A DNA stretch of 64,000 nucleotides, from contig NZ_JAOSLC020000003.1 in NCBI RefSeq assembly GCF_026191475.2, positions 961,001 through 1,025,000 of the forward strand. The letters run 5' to 3'. Shown here one piece after another: positions 1 through 7,694 of this stretch (positions are counted from its first letter, which is position 1; the number at the start of each line of letters is the position of its first letter). The notes below the pieces were generated by a model. That model was not told the origin of the DNA and ran no database searches. It saw nothing but the letters and a program-made list of their open reading frames with translations. The DNA is from Polaribacter ponticola (GTDB lineage: Bacteria > Bacteroidota > Bacteroidia > Flavobacteriales > Flavobacteriaceae). The position numbers were made by a program, and so were the translations under genes.

Positions 1-7
1 AATTAAG

Positions 8-1128
8 ATGTCTCAAAAAAAGAACTAAAAGAAATTGCAAAACTATTCTTTAAATTAGGAAGCATTGCTTTTGGTGGCCCTGCAGCTCATATTGCCATGA
101 TGGAAGATGAAGTTGTTAAAAAAAGAAAATGGATGACACAAGAGCATTTTCTTGACCTTATTGGAGCAACTAATTTAATTCCGGGTCCGAATTCTACAGA
201 AATGACTATGCATTGCGGTCATGAACGCGCAGGTTGGAAAGGTCTTATTATAGCTGGAATTTGTTTTATTTTTCCTGCAGTTATTTTAACAACTCTTTTA
301 GGCTGGCTTTACCAAGAATATGGTAAACTGCCAGAAGTTGAGCCTTTTATTTATGGAATAAAACCTGCAGTAATCTCAATAATAGTAATGGCTGCTTTTC
401 GGTTAGGCAAAAAAGCGTTAAAAAATATAAAACTTGCAATTTTAGGTTTTATAACTTTAGTAGCTTGCTTACTTGGTTTAAATGAAATAATTGCACTTTT
501 TGGATGTGGTATTCTGGGATTATTACTTTATTATTTTAAAAAAAACAAGAATAATATAAATAGTTTCCTTCCTTTAATATTCTTACAAGTTTTTGAACCA
601 TCTAAAATTGGAACCTTAAAGATATTTATAGTATTCTTAAAAATAGGCGCAATACTTTATGGTAGTGGCTATGTTTTATTCGCCTTTTTAGATACTGAGT
701 TAGTTGCAAATGGATGGTTAACAAAACAAGTTTTAATTGATGCAATTGCTGTAGGACAAATAACTCCTGGACCTGTTTTATCTACTGCTACATTTATTGG
801 CTGGCAAATGAATGGGGTTTCAGGTGCAATTGTAGCAACCCTTGGAATTTTTCTCCCTTCATTTCTACTTGTGCTCTTATTAAATCCTTTTATTCCAAGA
901 ATGAGAAAATCTAAGGTAATAGGAGTAATTTTAGACGCCGTAAATGTTGCGTCTGTAGCATTAATAGCTGCAGTTTGTATAGGTATGATAAAAGACACAT
1001 TAATAGACTGGAGATCAATTTTAATTGGTATTACCAGTTTAATTATTGTGTTTGCTTTCAAAAAAACAAATAGTGCTTTTATCGTTTTAGGAGGAGCTCT
1101 TTTTGGCTATTTACTCACTTTTATATAA
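8..1128 (+). CDS. chrA: Chromate transporter ChrA (frameshift next to the start)
   Basis: Inner-membrane CHR-family transporter of the two-domain type. It shows the duplicated signatures: FGGPAAHIAMMEDEVV followed by PGPNSTEM in the first half, and TPGPVLSTATFIGW in the second, with about ten hydrophobic segments. Family members export chromate, though many are of unproven substrate. The ATG at 8 reads only six codons to a stop. One extra A in the A7 run at 15-21 joins it to the long frame and gives a normal N-terminus (MSQKKELKEIAKLFFKLG) and 373 residues. As sequenced, the first in-frame ATG is at 97, which would cut off the conserved FGGP region. Family call is firm; the frameshift is probably a consensus error. 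Confidence 0.88.
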
Positions 1129-1184
1129 ATGTTTAACCACAATTAATTTCCAAAAAGGAAAGGGTAATTTTAATTAAAAAATCT

Positions 1185-1664
1185 TTATTTCTTTTTTAGA
1201 ATGGGTATTTTTATAAGAGAAATAATTAAAAAAATAAGAGAAATAATCTCTAAAAAAACTCTACTCCAATGCCAATAACTCCAAACAATTAATTCTTTTT
1301 TTAATTCAACATCATTAAATGAAGCCAGATAAAACAACTCATTCGTTTCTTTAAAATACATATAAAAAGAAGAAACAAAAAGAATAGCAAATACAGAAGA
1401 AATTAGTGAATATTTAAAAGCTATAGATTTAATAATTTTAAGGTAAAAAGAAAATATTATTGGTATTAAAGCTGCAATAATTGTTAAAAATGTATAAAAA
1501 CTACCTATAGAAGGTCCAAATTTACTGTAATAAGCATAAAAATCACTTGCGGATAAAGATTGCCAATACGGAACCAACAAAACTCCTTCTGTTATTTGGC
1601 TTCCTATAAAAATAGCGAAAACAGCAATTGACAAAGTCAGTAAAAACTGTTTTAAAAAAATCAT
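1185..1664 (-). CDS. Small four-helix integral membrane protein, DUF1772-like
   Basis: A 159-residue protein with four predicted membrane helices (about residues 5-25, 52-75, 82-105 and 130-155). The first loop has the motif VLLVPYWQSL, which resembles DUF1772/anthrone-oxygenase-like membrane proteins, but that match is from memory and weak. Its ATG directly abuts the stop codon of the upstream TPR gene, so the two are very likely co-transcribed. No catalytic motif is visible and I assign no function. Confidence 0.6.
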   Translation of the reverse strand: MIFLKQFLLTLSIAVFAIFIGSQITEGVLLVPYWQSLSASDFYAYYSKFGPSIGSFYTFLTIIAALIPIIFSFYLKIIKSIAFKYSLISSVFAILFVSSFYMYFKETNELFYLASFNDVELKKELIVWSYWHWSRVFLEIISLIFLIISLIKIPILKKK

Positions 1665-3035
1665 CTATTCGTTCGCTTTTTTATAATCTACTAATATTTT
1701 TTGCACTTTTTGGCTATCCAAAACTGTTGGATAGATTTCTTTTAAGACTACATGGTAATTGTAATCTATTTTCATACCAGAAATTAAATGATTAAAACCG
1801 TATTTTTCTTTGTTTAAAATAAAAAACAAACCTGCCAATCTATACTCAATCTCAGCTAAGTTTTTATATGTTTTTTGGGCTTTATACAATATTTTAACTG
1901 CATCATTAAATTCCCCTAAAAAAGATAAAACATCTGTTAATCCAATATAAATTTCAAGAGAATCATCATTTAAAGCTAAACAATTTTCGAAACCCGAAAC
2001 TGCTTCTTCAAAAAAATTAAGTTTTAATTTAATTTCGGAGTACCTTCTCCAATAAGCAGAATTATCTTCATCTATTTTTAAAGCTTTAGAAATATAGTAA
2101 GAAGCTTTTTCGTAATTCTCTTCGTTAAAAAATAAATTGGTTAATAAAATCCAACCTCTATCTAATAACGGATCTTCATGTACTGCTTTTTTATAATAAG
2201 AAACTGCTGCCTCATATTTCTCTATTCTTTCATAACATTCACCAATTCTTACATAAGCAAAAGCCGTAGGATCATCTAATTCTAGTGTAATTAAATAATT
2301 ATCTATTGCTTCTTGATATCTTTCTAATGCTTCTAATGTTTTTGCTTTTTCTAAATAACCTCCAATAAAAGATTCATCAATTAAAACTGCATAATCAAAA
2401 GAGACTAAAGCTTCTTCATACATTTCTAGAATAAAATGCTGTCTTCCTAATTGATGCCAAGCAACTTCACAGTAAGGATTCCTATCTATATAATTGTTTA
2501 AATAAATTATTGCAGCTTCGTGTTTTTTTTCCATATCAAAGCAATACACAATATTATAGAGTGAAGAATAATCTTCGAAATCTACTTCTACACATTTTGC
2601 AAAATTTAAACGAGCATTTTCAAAATTGTCTAGATACAAAAATTCCATCCCCATAAAAGACCAAATATCTACTTTATCGTCTGTAAAAGTTAATGCTTTT
2701 TGTAAATGAATTATAGCTTCTTTATGGTTTCCTGTTTTAGAACTTATAGTAGCTTTTTGAATAAAAACCTCATCATTATTAGGTTCTAAACGCTCTACTC
2801 TTTTTAAAAGTGAAGATGCTTTATCTAATTCATTTTCAAAAATATAAAGTTCTACTCTAAGTAGTTTTAAATCTACCGATTGAGAATGTTGTTCTAAACC
2901 GAGTTTAACTGCTTTTTTTGCTAAAGAATGCTTCCCTGCATCTATATAATGAATAATAATTTCCTCAAACTCAACCAAATCGAAAAAATAGATACTATTG
3001 GTTTTAAGCATGGATTCAAACTTCGTTAAAGGCAT
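1665..3035 (-). CDS. Tetratricopeptide-repeat protein
   Basis: A 456-residue protein built almost entirely of TPR units of about 34 residues, visible as recurring patterns such as A..Y..KA...DP, with roughly eleven repeats. There is no signal peptide or membrane segment, so it is probably cytoplasmic. TPR arrays act as protein-binding scaffolds; the partner cannot be read from the sequence. It is first in a two-gene unit with the small membrane protein, with no spacing between them, and diverges from the pyrR operon across a 249-bp gap. Confidence 0.85.
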   Translation of the reverse strand: MPLTKFESMLKTNSIYFFDLVEFEEIIIHYIDAGKHSLAKKAVKLGLEQHSQSVDLKLLRVELYIFENELDKASSLLKRVERLEPNNDEVFIQKATISSKTGNHKEAIIHLQKALTFTDDKVDIWSFMGMEFLYLDNFENARLNFAKCVEVDFEDYSSLYNIVYCFDMEKKHEAAIIYLNNYIDRNPYCEVAWHQLGRQHFILEMYEEALVSFDYAVLIDESFIGGYLEKAKTLEALERYQEAIDNYLITLELDDPTAFAYVRIGECYERIEKYEAAVSYYKKAVHEDPLLDRGWILLTNLFFNEENYEKASYYISKALKIDEDNSAYWRRYSEIKLKLNFFEEAVSGFENCLALNDDSLEIYIGLTDVLSFLGEFNDAVKILYKAQKTYKNLAEIEYRLAGLFFILNKEKYGFNHLISGMKIDYNYHVVLKEIYPTVLDSQKVQKILVDYKKANE

Positions 3036-3242
3036 AACATAGGTATTTGAGTTCTTATTATAAATGTACTACAAGTCTTTAAAGCCATTATAAAAATTGA
3101 GTTTTGTTTTCAACAATTTAATTAACAACTTCTTTTTTACTTTTTAAATCAGATCAAAACCGTATAAAAACAAGCTCCATAATAGCTTTTTATGATGTTA
3201 TTTCTGGTCTTAAATTTTGCTTATACGTTTATTTATCCTAAT

Positions 3243-3273
3243 TTTGATTTTAAATAACTATCAACTAAATTTG
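3243..3273 (+). promoter_or_regulatory. Promoter of the pyrR-pyrB operon (TTTG-N19-TAAATTTG)
   Basis: TTTG at 3243-3246, exactly 19 bp, then TAAATTTG at 3266-3273. This is a full match to the Bacteroidota housekeeping promoter (-33 TTTG, -7 TAnnTTTG). The expected transcription start falls about 5-7 bp before the ATG at 3285, so the leader is almost absent. Confidence 0.8.
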
Positions 3274-3277
3274 ATAG
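3258..3277. promoter_or_regulatory. Inverted repeat over the pyrR -7 box, possible operator
   Basis: CTATCAA at 3258-3264 and its exact complement TTGATAG at 3271-3277 flank a 6-bp centre that overlaps the -7 element. A protein bound here would block the promoter. Which regulator might use it is unknown. Confidence 0.4.
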
Positions 3278-3284
3278 GTTTCTT

Positions 3285-3824
3285 ATGAGCAGAAAAACCT
3301 TACTTAACTCAAAAGATATTGAAATAATACTGCACAGATTAGCATGTCAGCTAATAGAAAACCACAATGATTTTTCTAATACCGTTTTAATTGGTTTACA
3401 ACCAAGAGGAACTTTTTTAGCAAACAGATTGGCTGCTTTGTTAAAAAACGAATACAGCATAAAAGATTTAAAAACGGGCTTATTAGATATTACTTTTTAT
3501 AGAGACGATTTTAGAAGAAGAAATGCTCCTTTAGCAGCAACAACCACAGAAATCGATTTTTTAATTGAAGGAAAAAAAGTAGTAATTATTGATGATGTTT
3601 TATTTTCTGGTAGAAGTATTAGAGCTGCATTAACAGCAATTCAATCTTATGGAAGACCAGAAAATATTGAGTTATTAGTTTTAATAGACAGAAGGTTTAG
3701 TAGACATTTACCAATACAACCCAATTATAGAGGCAGACAAGTAGATGCTATTAATGAAGAACGAGTTTTGGTTACTTGGAGAGAAACACATAAAAAAGAC
3801 GCAGTTTATATAGAACAGAAGTAA
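3285..3824 (+). CDS. pyrR: Bifunctional pyr operon regulator / uracil phosphoribosyltransferase PyrR
   Basis: 179 residues, the usual PyrR length. It has the type I phosphoribosyltransferase PRPP loop VVIIDDVLFSGRSI at about residues 98-111 and the PyrR-typical GLQPRG and DITFYRDDF stretches. PyrR converts uracil plus PRPP to UMP, and in Firmicutes it also regulates pyr mRNA by attenuation. Here the promoter lies so close to the start codon that there is no room for an attenuator. Any regulatory role would have to work differently, or only the enzyme activity remains. First gene of a tight operon; pyrB starts 1 bp after its stop. Confidence 0.93.
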   Translation: MSRKTLLNSKDIEIILHRLACQLIENHNDFSNTVLIGLQPRGTFLANRLAALLKNEYSIKDLKTGLLDITFYRDDFRRRNAPLAATTTEIDFLIEGKKVVIIDDVLFSGRSIRAALTAIQSYGRPENIELLVLIDRRFSRHLPIQPNYRGRQVDAINEERVLVTWRETHKKDAVYIEQK

Positions 3825-3825
3825 T

Positions 3826-4755
3826 ATGGATCAATTAAGTGTAGAACATCTATTAGGCATAAAATATTTGAATGCAAATGATATAGATCTTATTTTTAAA
3901 ACTGCAGATCATTTTAAAGAAGTAATTAATAGACCTATAAAAAAAGTACCTTCTCTTAGAGATATTACTATTGCTAATTTATTTTTTGAGAACAGCACTA
4001 GAACAAAATTATCTTTTGAACTTGCAGAAAAAAGACTTTCTGCAGATGTAATTAATTTTTCGGCAGGTCAATCTTCTGTAAAAAAAGGAGAAACTTTAAT
4101 AGATACTGTAAACAATATTTTATCTATGAAAGTAGATATTGTTGTAATGAGACATGGTAGTGTTGGTGCAGGTGTTTTCTTATCTAACCATGTAGATGCT
4201 AAAATTATTAATGCTGGAGATGGAACTCACGAACATCCTACACAAGCGCTGTTAGATTCTTATTCTATAAGAGAAAAATTAGGATCAGTAAAAGGAAAGA
4301 AAATAGTTATTATAGGAGATATTTTACATTCTAGAGTTGCATTATCTAATATATACGCATTGCAATTACAAGGGGCTCAAGTTAAGGTTTGTGGACCAAC
4401 AACTTTAATTCCTAAATACATTACAAGTTTAGGTGTAGAAGTTGAAACCAATCTAAAAAAAGCATTGGAATGGTGTGATGTTGCTAATGTTTTACGTGTT
4501 CAACATGAAAGAATGGATATAAAATACTTCCCTTCTACTAGAGAATACACACAGTTATTTGGAATTAATCAAGAAATTTTAAACAATCTTGGCAAGAAAA
4601 TTGTAATAATGCATCCAGGACCAATAAATAGAGGTGTAGAAATTACAAGTGATGTTGCAGACTCAGATCAATCTATTATATTAAGTCAAGTAGAAAATGG
4701 AGTAGCAGTAAGAATGGCTGTTATCTATTTATTAGCACAACAAATTAAAAGGTAG
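3826..4755 (+). CDS. pyrB: Aspartate carbamoyltransferase, catalytic chain
   Basis: Catalyses carbamoyl phosphate plus L-aspartate to N-carbamoyl-aspartate, the committed step of pyrimidine synthesis. 309 residues, normal length. The carbamoyl-phosphate loop reads FFENSTRTKLSFE (STRT conserved), followed by HPTQALLD and the C-terminal HPGPINRG aspartate-binding loop. No regulatory chain (pyrI) is adjacent. It follows pyrR by 1 bp and precedes a small STAS-like gene by 4 bp. Confidence 0.95.
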   Translation: MDQLSVEHLLGIKYLNANDIDLIFKTADHFKEVINRPIKKVPSLRDITIANLFFENSTRTKLSFELAEKRLSADVINFSAGQSSVKKGETLIDTVNNILSMKVDIVVMRHGSVGAGVFLSNHVDAKIINAGDGTHEHPTQALLDSYSIREKLGSVKGKKIVIIGDILHSRVALSNIYALQLQGAQVKVCGPTTLIPKYITSLGVEVETNLKKALEWCDVANVLRVQHERMDIKYFPSTREYTQLFGINQEILNNLGKKIVIMHPGPINRGVEITSDVADSDQSIILSQVENGVAVRMAVIYLLAQQIKR

Positions 4756-4759
4756 ATAC

Positions 4760-5092
4760 ATGCGTGTTGAGCAAAAAGAAAATTACACACTAATTGTTTC
4801 GGATGAAGATTCGTTTTTAAAATTTTACAATAATTATATAAAATCGAAAAAAACATTCGAAAAAGAGCACTTAATACTTCAAATTTCTGATGAAATAAAT
4901 ATTTCTAATGAAGATTTTTTATTATTTTTGAGTAATGCCGAACAAAAAAAGGAAAATGGCACATCATTTGTTATTATAAATAGTAACATTAATATTGATG
5001 ATTTTCCTGATAATTTCAACATTGTTCCTACTTTAATTGAAGCAGTAGACATTTTAGAAATGGAAGCTATAGAGAGAGAATTAGGATTTTAA
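4760..5092 (+). CDS. Conserved small protein, STAS-like, in the pyr-rnz operon
   Basis: 110 residues without signal peptide or membrane helix. The alternating hydrophobic strands and helices and the acidic C-terminus (EAVDILEMEAIERELGF) resemble STAS/anti-sigma-antagonist-fold proteins often found before rnz in Flavobacteriia. The fold assignment is inference from pattern and position. Starts 4 bp after pyrB. Confidence 0.65.
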   Translation: MRVEQKENYTLIVSDEDSFLKFYNNYIKSKKTFEKEHLILQISDEINISNEDFLLFLSNAEQKKENGTSFVIINSNINIDDFPDNFNIVPTLIEAVDILEMEAIERELGF

Positions 5093-5105
5093 TCCCTCAA
5101 AATAA

Positions 5106-5426
5106 ATGATGAAAAAACTACTTTTATTGCTATTCTTTACAATTTCTACAATTGTTTTTTCGCAAGAAAAATCTATAGAAAATTTATCTGCAGCACCAAA
5201 TCCTTTTACTAATTCAACTAAAATTTCATTTAACGCTATTAATAGTTCTACTATTATCTTAAATGTAAAAAATGTGTTAGGTAAAACTGTTTTTAAAAAA
5301 ACTTATAAAACAAAGTTGGGAAAAAACGCTATCCCTTTTTATAAAAACGACTTATCTACGGGTATTTATATTTATAGTATTCAAGATAAAAATAAAATTA
5401 CCTCAAAACGTTTTGTAATTAAATGA
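5106..5426 (+). CDS. Mini-protein: signal peptide plus T9SS type A sorting domain only
   Basis: 106 residues. Residues 1-20 form a signal peptide ending near VFSQ. The rest is a T9SS C-terminal sorting domain: LSAAPNPF at the start, NVLGKTVFKKTYK in the middle, GIYIYSIQDKN and KRFVIK at the end. There is no passenger domain between the two. The stop overlaps the rnz start (ATGA), so it is translationally coupled to a tRNA-maturation nuclease. It may be a surface mini-protein or the remnant of a longer secreted protein. Confidence 0.8.
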   Translation: MMKKLLLLLFFTISTIVFSQEKSIENLSAAPNPFTNSTKISFNAINSSTIILNVKNVLGKTVFKKTYKTKLGKNAIPFYKNDLSTGIYIYSIQDKNKITSKRFVIK

Positions 5427-6343
5427 GTATACACCTAACTATTCTAGGTTGTCATTCTGCTACGCCTCGTGTAAACGCATTTCCTACTTCACAGTATTTA
5501 GAAATAAACAACCGTCATTTTTTAATTGATTGTGGAGAAGGTACTCAACGACAAATGCGTAAATACAAAGTTGGTTTTTCTAAAATTAATCATATTTTTA
5601 TTTCTCATTTACATGGAGATCATTTTTATGGTTTAGTTGGCCTACTAGCAACTTATGGGATTTTAAGTAGAGAAAAAGAACTTCATATTTATGGCCCTAA
5701 AGGGATAAAAGAAGTAACCCTTTTACAATTAAAAATTTCTCAATCTCATGCTAAATATCCTATGATTTTTCATGAGTTACAATCAAAAGAAAGTGAGCTT
5801 ATTTTTGAAGACGATAAAGTTTCTGTTAAAACAATCCCATTAAATCACAGAGTTTACACAAATGGTTATTTGTTTACAGAAAAAGAAAAAGCAAGAAAAT
5901 TGCATATGGATAATATTAGCAACTACGAAGAAATTAGTAAAGCTGATTACCTAAACATAAAAGCTGGTAAAAACATTACGTTATCTACTGGAGAAGTTAT
6001 ACCAAATGAAGAACTTACCTTACCTCCAAAAAAAGCTTTAAGCTATGCATTTTGTAGCGATACCAAATACAAACCAAATATAGTTCCAATTATAAAAAAC
6101 ACCGATTTATTATATCATGAAGCTACTTTTTTAGCAGATAGAGAAGATTTAGCTATAAAAACGAAACATGCAACTTCTAAACAAGCCGCACAAATTGCTA
6201 AGGATGCAAATGTTAAGCAATTAATAATTGGTCATTATTCTGGTAGATATAAAGATATTACTTTGTTTCAAAAAGAAGCAAAAGAAATTTTTAAAAACAC
6301 TTACTTAGCAGAACCTGGAAAAAACTTTAAAGTAGATGAATAG
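5423..6343 (+). CDS. rnz: Ribonuclease Z (tRNA 3'-endonuclease)
   Basis: Removes 3' trailers from tRNA precursors. 306 residues, the normal length of the short-form enzyme. The metallo-beta-lactamase zinc motif reads SHLHGDHFYG at about residues 60-69. Further metal ligands appear in the CSDTKY segment and near HATSKQAA and GHYSGRY, the usual RNase Z order. Translationally coupled to the T9SS mini-protein upstream and overlapping the regulator gene downstream by 8 bp. Confidence 0.95.
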   Translation: MSIHLTILGCHSATPRVNAFPTSQYLEINNRHFLIDCGEGTQRQMRKYKVGFSKINHIFISHLHGDHFYGLVGLLATYGILSREKELHIYGPKGIKEVTLLQLKISQSHAKYPMIFHELQSKESELIFEDDKVSVKTIPLNHRVYTNGYLFTEKEKARKLHMDNISNYEEISKADYLNIKAGKNITLSTGEVIPNEELTLPPKKALSYAFCSDTKYKPNIVPIIKNTDLLYHEATFLADREDLAIKTKHATSKQAAQIAKDANVKQLIIGHYSGRYKDITLFQKEAKEIFKNTYLAEPGKNFKVDE

Positions 6344-7105
6344 TAAAAAAATAAATTCTATTTACAATGAAATTTTTGAAACATATCCAAAAGTTGAAAT
6401 TGAAGAACACATTAAAAAATTAATAGAATTAGATTACTATTATCCTTACAACTCTACTTTTTATTGCATTACAAACACAGTTCATAAAAACTTTGAATAT
6501 ATAAGTAAAAACTTTACGAGTTGCACTGGCTTATCTAGAGATAAATTAATGAACGGTGGTATGGATTATTATTGGTCTTTATTTCATCCTGATGATATTA
6601 ATCTTTGGCTTAAAAGTTTAACAGATTTAATGACGTTTACTATGACCGAATTAAATGATGCACAGCGTAAGAGAATGAGTTATACTTGGAATTACAGAAT
6701 TAAAGTAGCTAATAATTCTTATGTAAACATTATTCAAAATACAACTCCTTTACAGTTCGATGAAACAAACAAACCTATTATTGGTATGGCACATTATACT
6801 GTTTTAGATGGTAATATAAAAATGGATATTTGCGCTAGTGCAAAATACTTAAATGAAAAAAATGAATATGAAACATTATTTTATAAAAATGTTTCTAGTT
6901 CAAAATTATTAGACTTTATTACTAATAGAGAAAGAGATATTATACGTTTAATTATTACAAAAAATACTAGCGAATCAATTGCAGAAAAATTAAATATTAG
7001 TATTCACACAGTTAACACACATAGAAGAAATATTTTAAAAAAATAAATATAAATTCAACTTTCGAGTTAATCAGTTACTTTAAAAATAATCCAAAATTAA
7101 TATAA
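6336..7105 (+). CDS. PAS-like / LuxR-type transcriptional regulator (3' frameshift)
   Basis: N-terminal PAS-like sensor (about residues 35-165, FYCITNTVHKNFEYISKNF ... FHPDDINLW) and a C-terminal LuxR helix-turn-helix (NRERDIIRLI ... IAEKLNISIHTVNTHRRNI). As sequenced it stops right after HRRNILKK at 7046. One extra A in the A7 run at 7037-7043 extends it to 7105 with the expected family tail ININSTFELISYFK, giving 256 residues. Last gene of the pyrR operon; its ligand and targets are unknown. A 15-bp palindrome and a small-RNA promoter start immediately after the restored stop. Confidence 0.82.
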
Positions 7106-7106
7106 T

Positions 7107-7121
7107 TACTCATAATGAGTA
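7107..7121. promoter_or_regulatory. Palindrome TACTCAT-A-ATGAGTA, possible operator
   Basis: Perfect inverted repeat with 7-bp arms and a 1-bp centre. It abuts the TTGACA-like element (7122-7127) of the promoter that follows. The position suits a regulator site. The PAS/LuxR protein encoded just upstream is an obvious but unproven candidate. Confidence 0.45.
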
Positions 7122-7152
7122 TTGACATGGAAAGAAAGTTACAGTAAATTTG
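7122..7152 (+). promoter_or_regulatory. Orphan promoter TTG-N20-TAAATTTG
   Basis: TTGACA at 7122-7127 and TAAATTTG at 7145-7152, with 20 bp between TTG and the -7 box. This is one base off the ideal Bacteroidota spacing. The only thing downstream on this strand before the convergent gene is the hairpin-closed element at 7158-7237. Confidence 0.55.
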
Positions 7153-7157
7153 TAATA

Positions 7158-7237
7158 GAATTGGATTGGTTTTATTAAAATATTTTGAAAAGGAAAATTT
7201 GCTAACTACTATTTAACCAATCCAATTTTCTTTTTTT
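7158..7237 (+). ncRNA. Candidate small RNA closed by a 13-bp terminal stem
   Basis: AATTGGATTGGTT at 7159-7171 pairs perfectly with AACCAATCCAATT at 7215-7227. The second arm is followed by a T-rich tract ending in T7 (7231-7237) that runs into the stop of the convergent gene. The expected start of the upstream promoter (about 7157-7159) coincides with the 5' arm, giving an RNA of about 80 nt with a 43-nt loop. That loop is too long for an ordinary terminator. It could still serve as a terminator for the two convergent genes. Confidence 0.45.
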
Positions 7238-7598
7238 AATACTGATTTGTAGACAACAACACTAAAGTACAAGCAATTTCTGCTTCTATATTGCTCTCTT
7301 GCAATAATTGCACAAACTCAATATTTTCTGTTCCTGGATTAAAAATTACTCTTCTTGGTTTTAAACCAATTATATAATTATAATAATTTTCTTGTCTTTT
7401 AGAGTTTAAATATAATGTAACAGTATCTATGTTTTCATAATCTAGTTTTTCATCATCCACAACTACATTACCAACCTTACCTTTTCTCAACCCTAAAGCT
7501 CTTACTGGTAGGTTTTTATCTATTAACCTTTTAATAGCAATATTAGAATACCTATTCGGGTTTGTTGATGCTCCAATAACTAAAGTTACATTTTTCAT
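7236..7598 (-). CDS. CoA-binding domain protein (CoA_binding_2 family)
   Basis: A 120-residue single-domain Rossmann protein beginning VTLVIGASTNPNRYSNIA, the nucleotide-binding loop typical of small CoA-binding proteins (YccU-like). The IDTVTLYLN and IIGLKPRRVIFNPGTEN segments also fit the family. Cellular role is unknown. Monocistronic; convergent with the candidate small RNA, whose T-tract touches its stop codon. Confidence 0.85.
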   Translation of the reverse strand: MKNVTLVIGASTNPNRYSNIAIKRLIDKNLPVRALGLRKGKVGNVVVDDEKLDYENIDTVTLYLNSKRQENYYNYIIGLKPRRVIFNPGTENIEFVQLLQESNIEAEIACTLVLLSTNQY

Positions 7599-7694
7599 AG
7601 TGTTAATATTACGTTAAAGACTGTTAATTCTAGTAACAAAGATAAACATTTGGACGTCTATAAGACATCAATAAAAAATAAAATCAACCAAAAT

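Noticed and set aside
669-1061. Antisense open frame over chrA
   Set aside because: It is a mirror of a clear transporter reading frame, with no family match, start context or spacing. The same applies to the other long antisense frames over htpG, ftsH, cdsA and the helicase.
1139-1165. Short hairpin TTTCC-AAAAA-GGAAA after chrA as a terminator
   Set aside because: The stem is only about 5-6 bp and lacks a T-run on the correct side.
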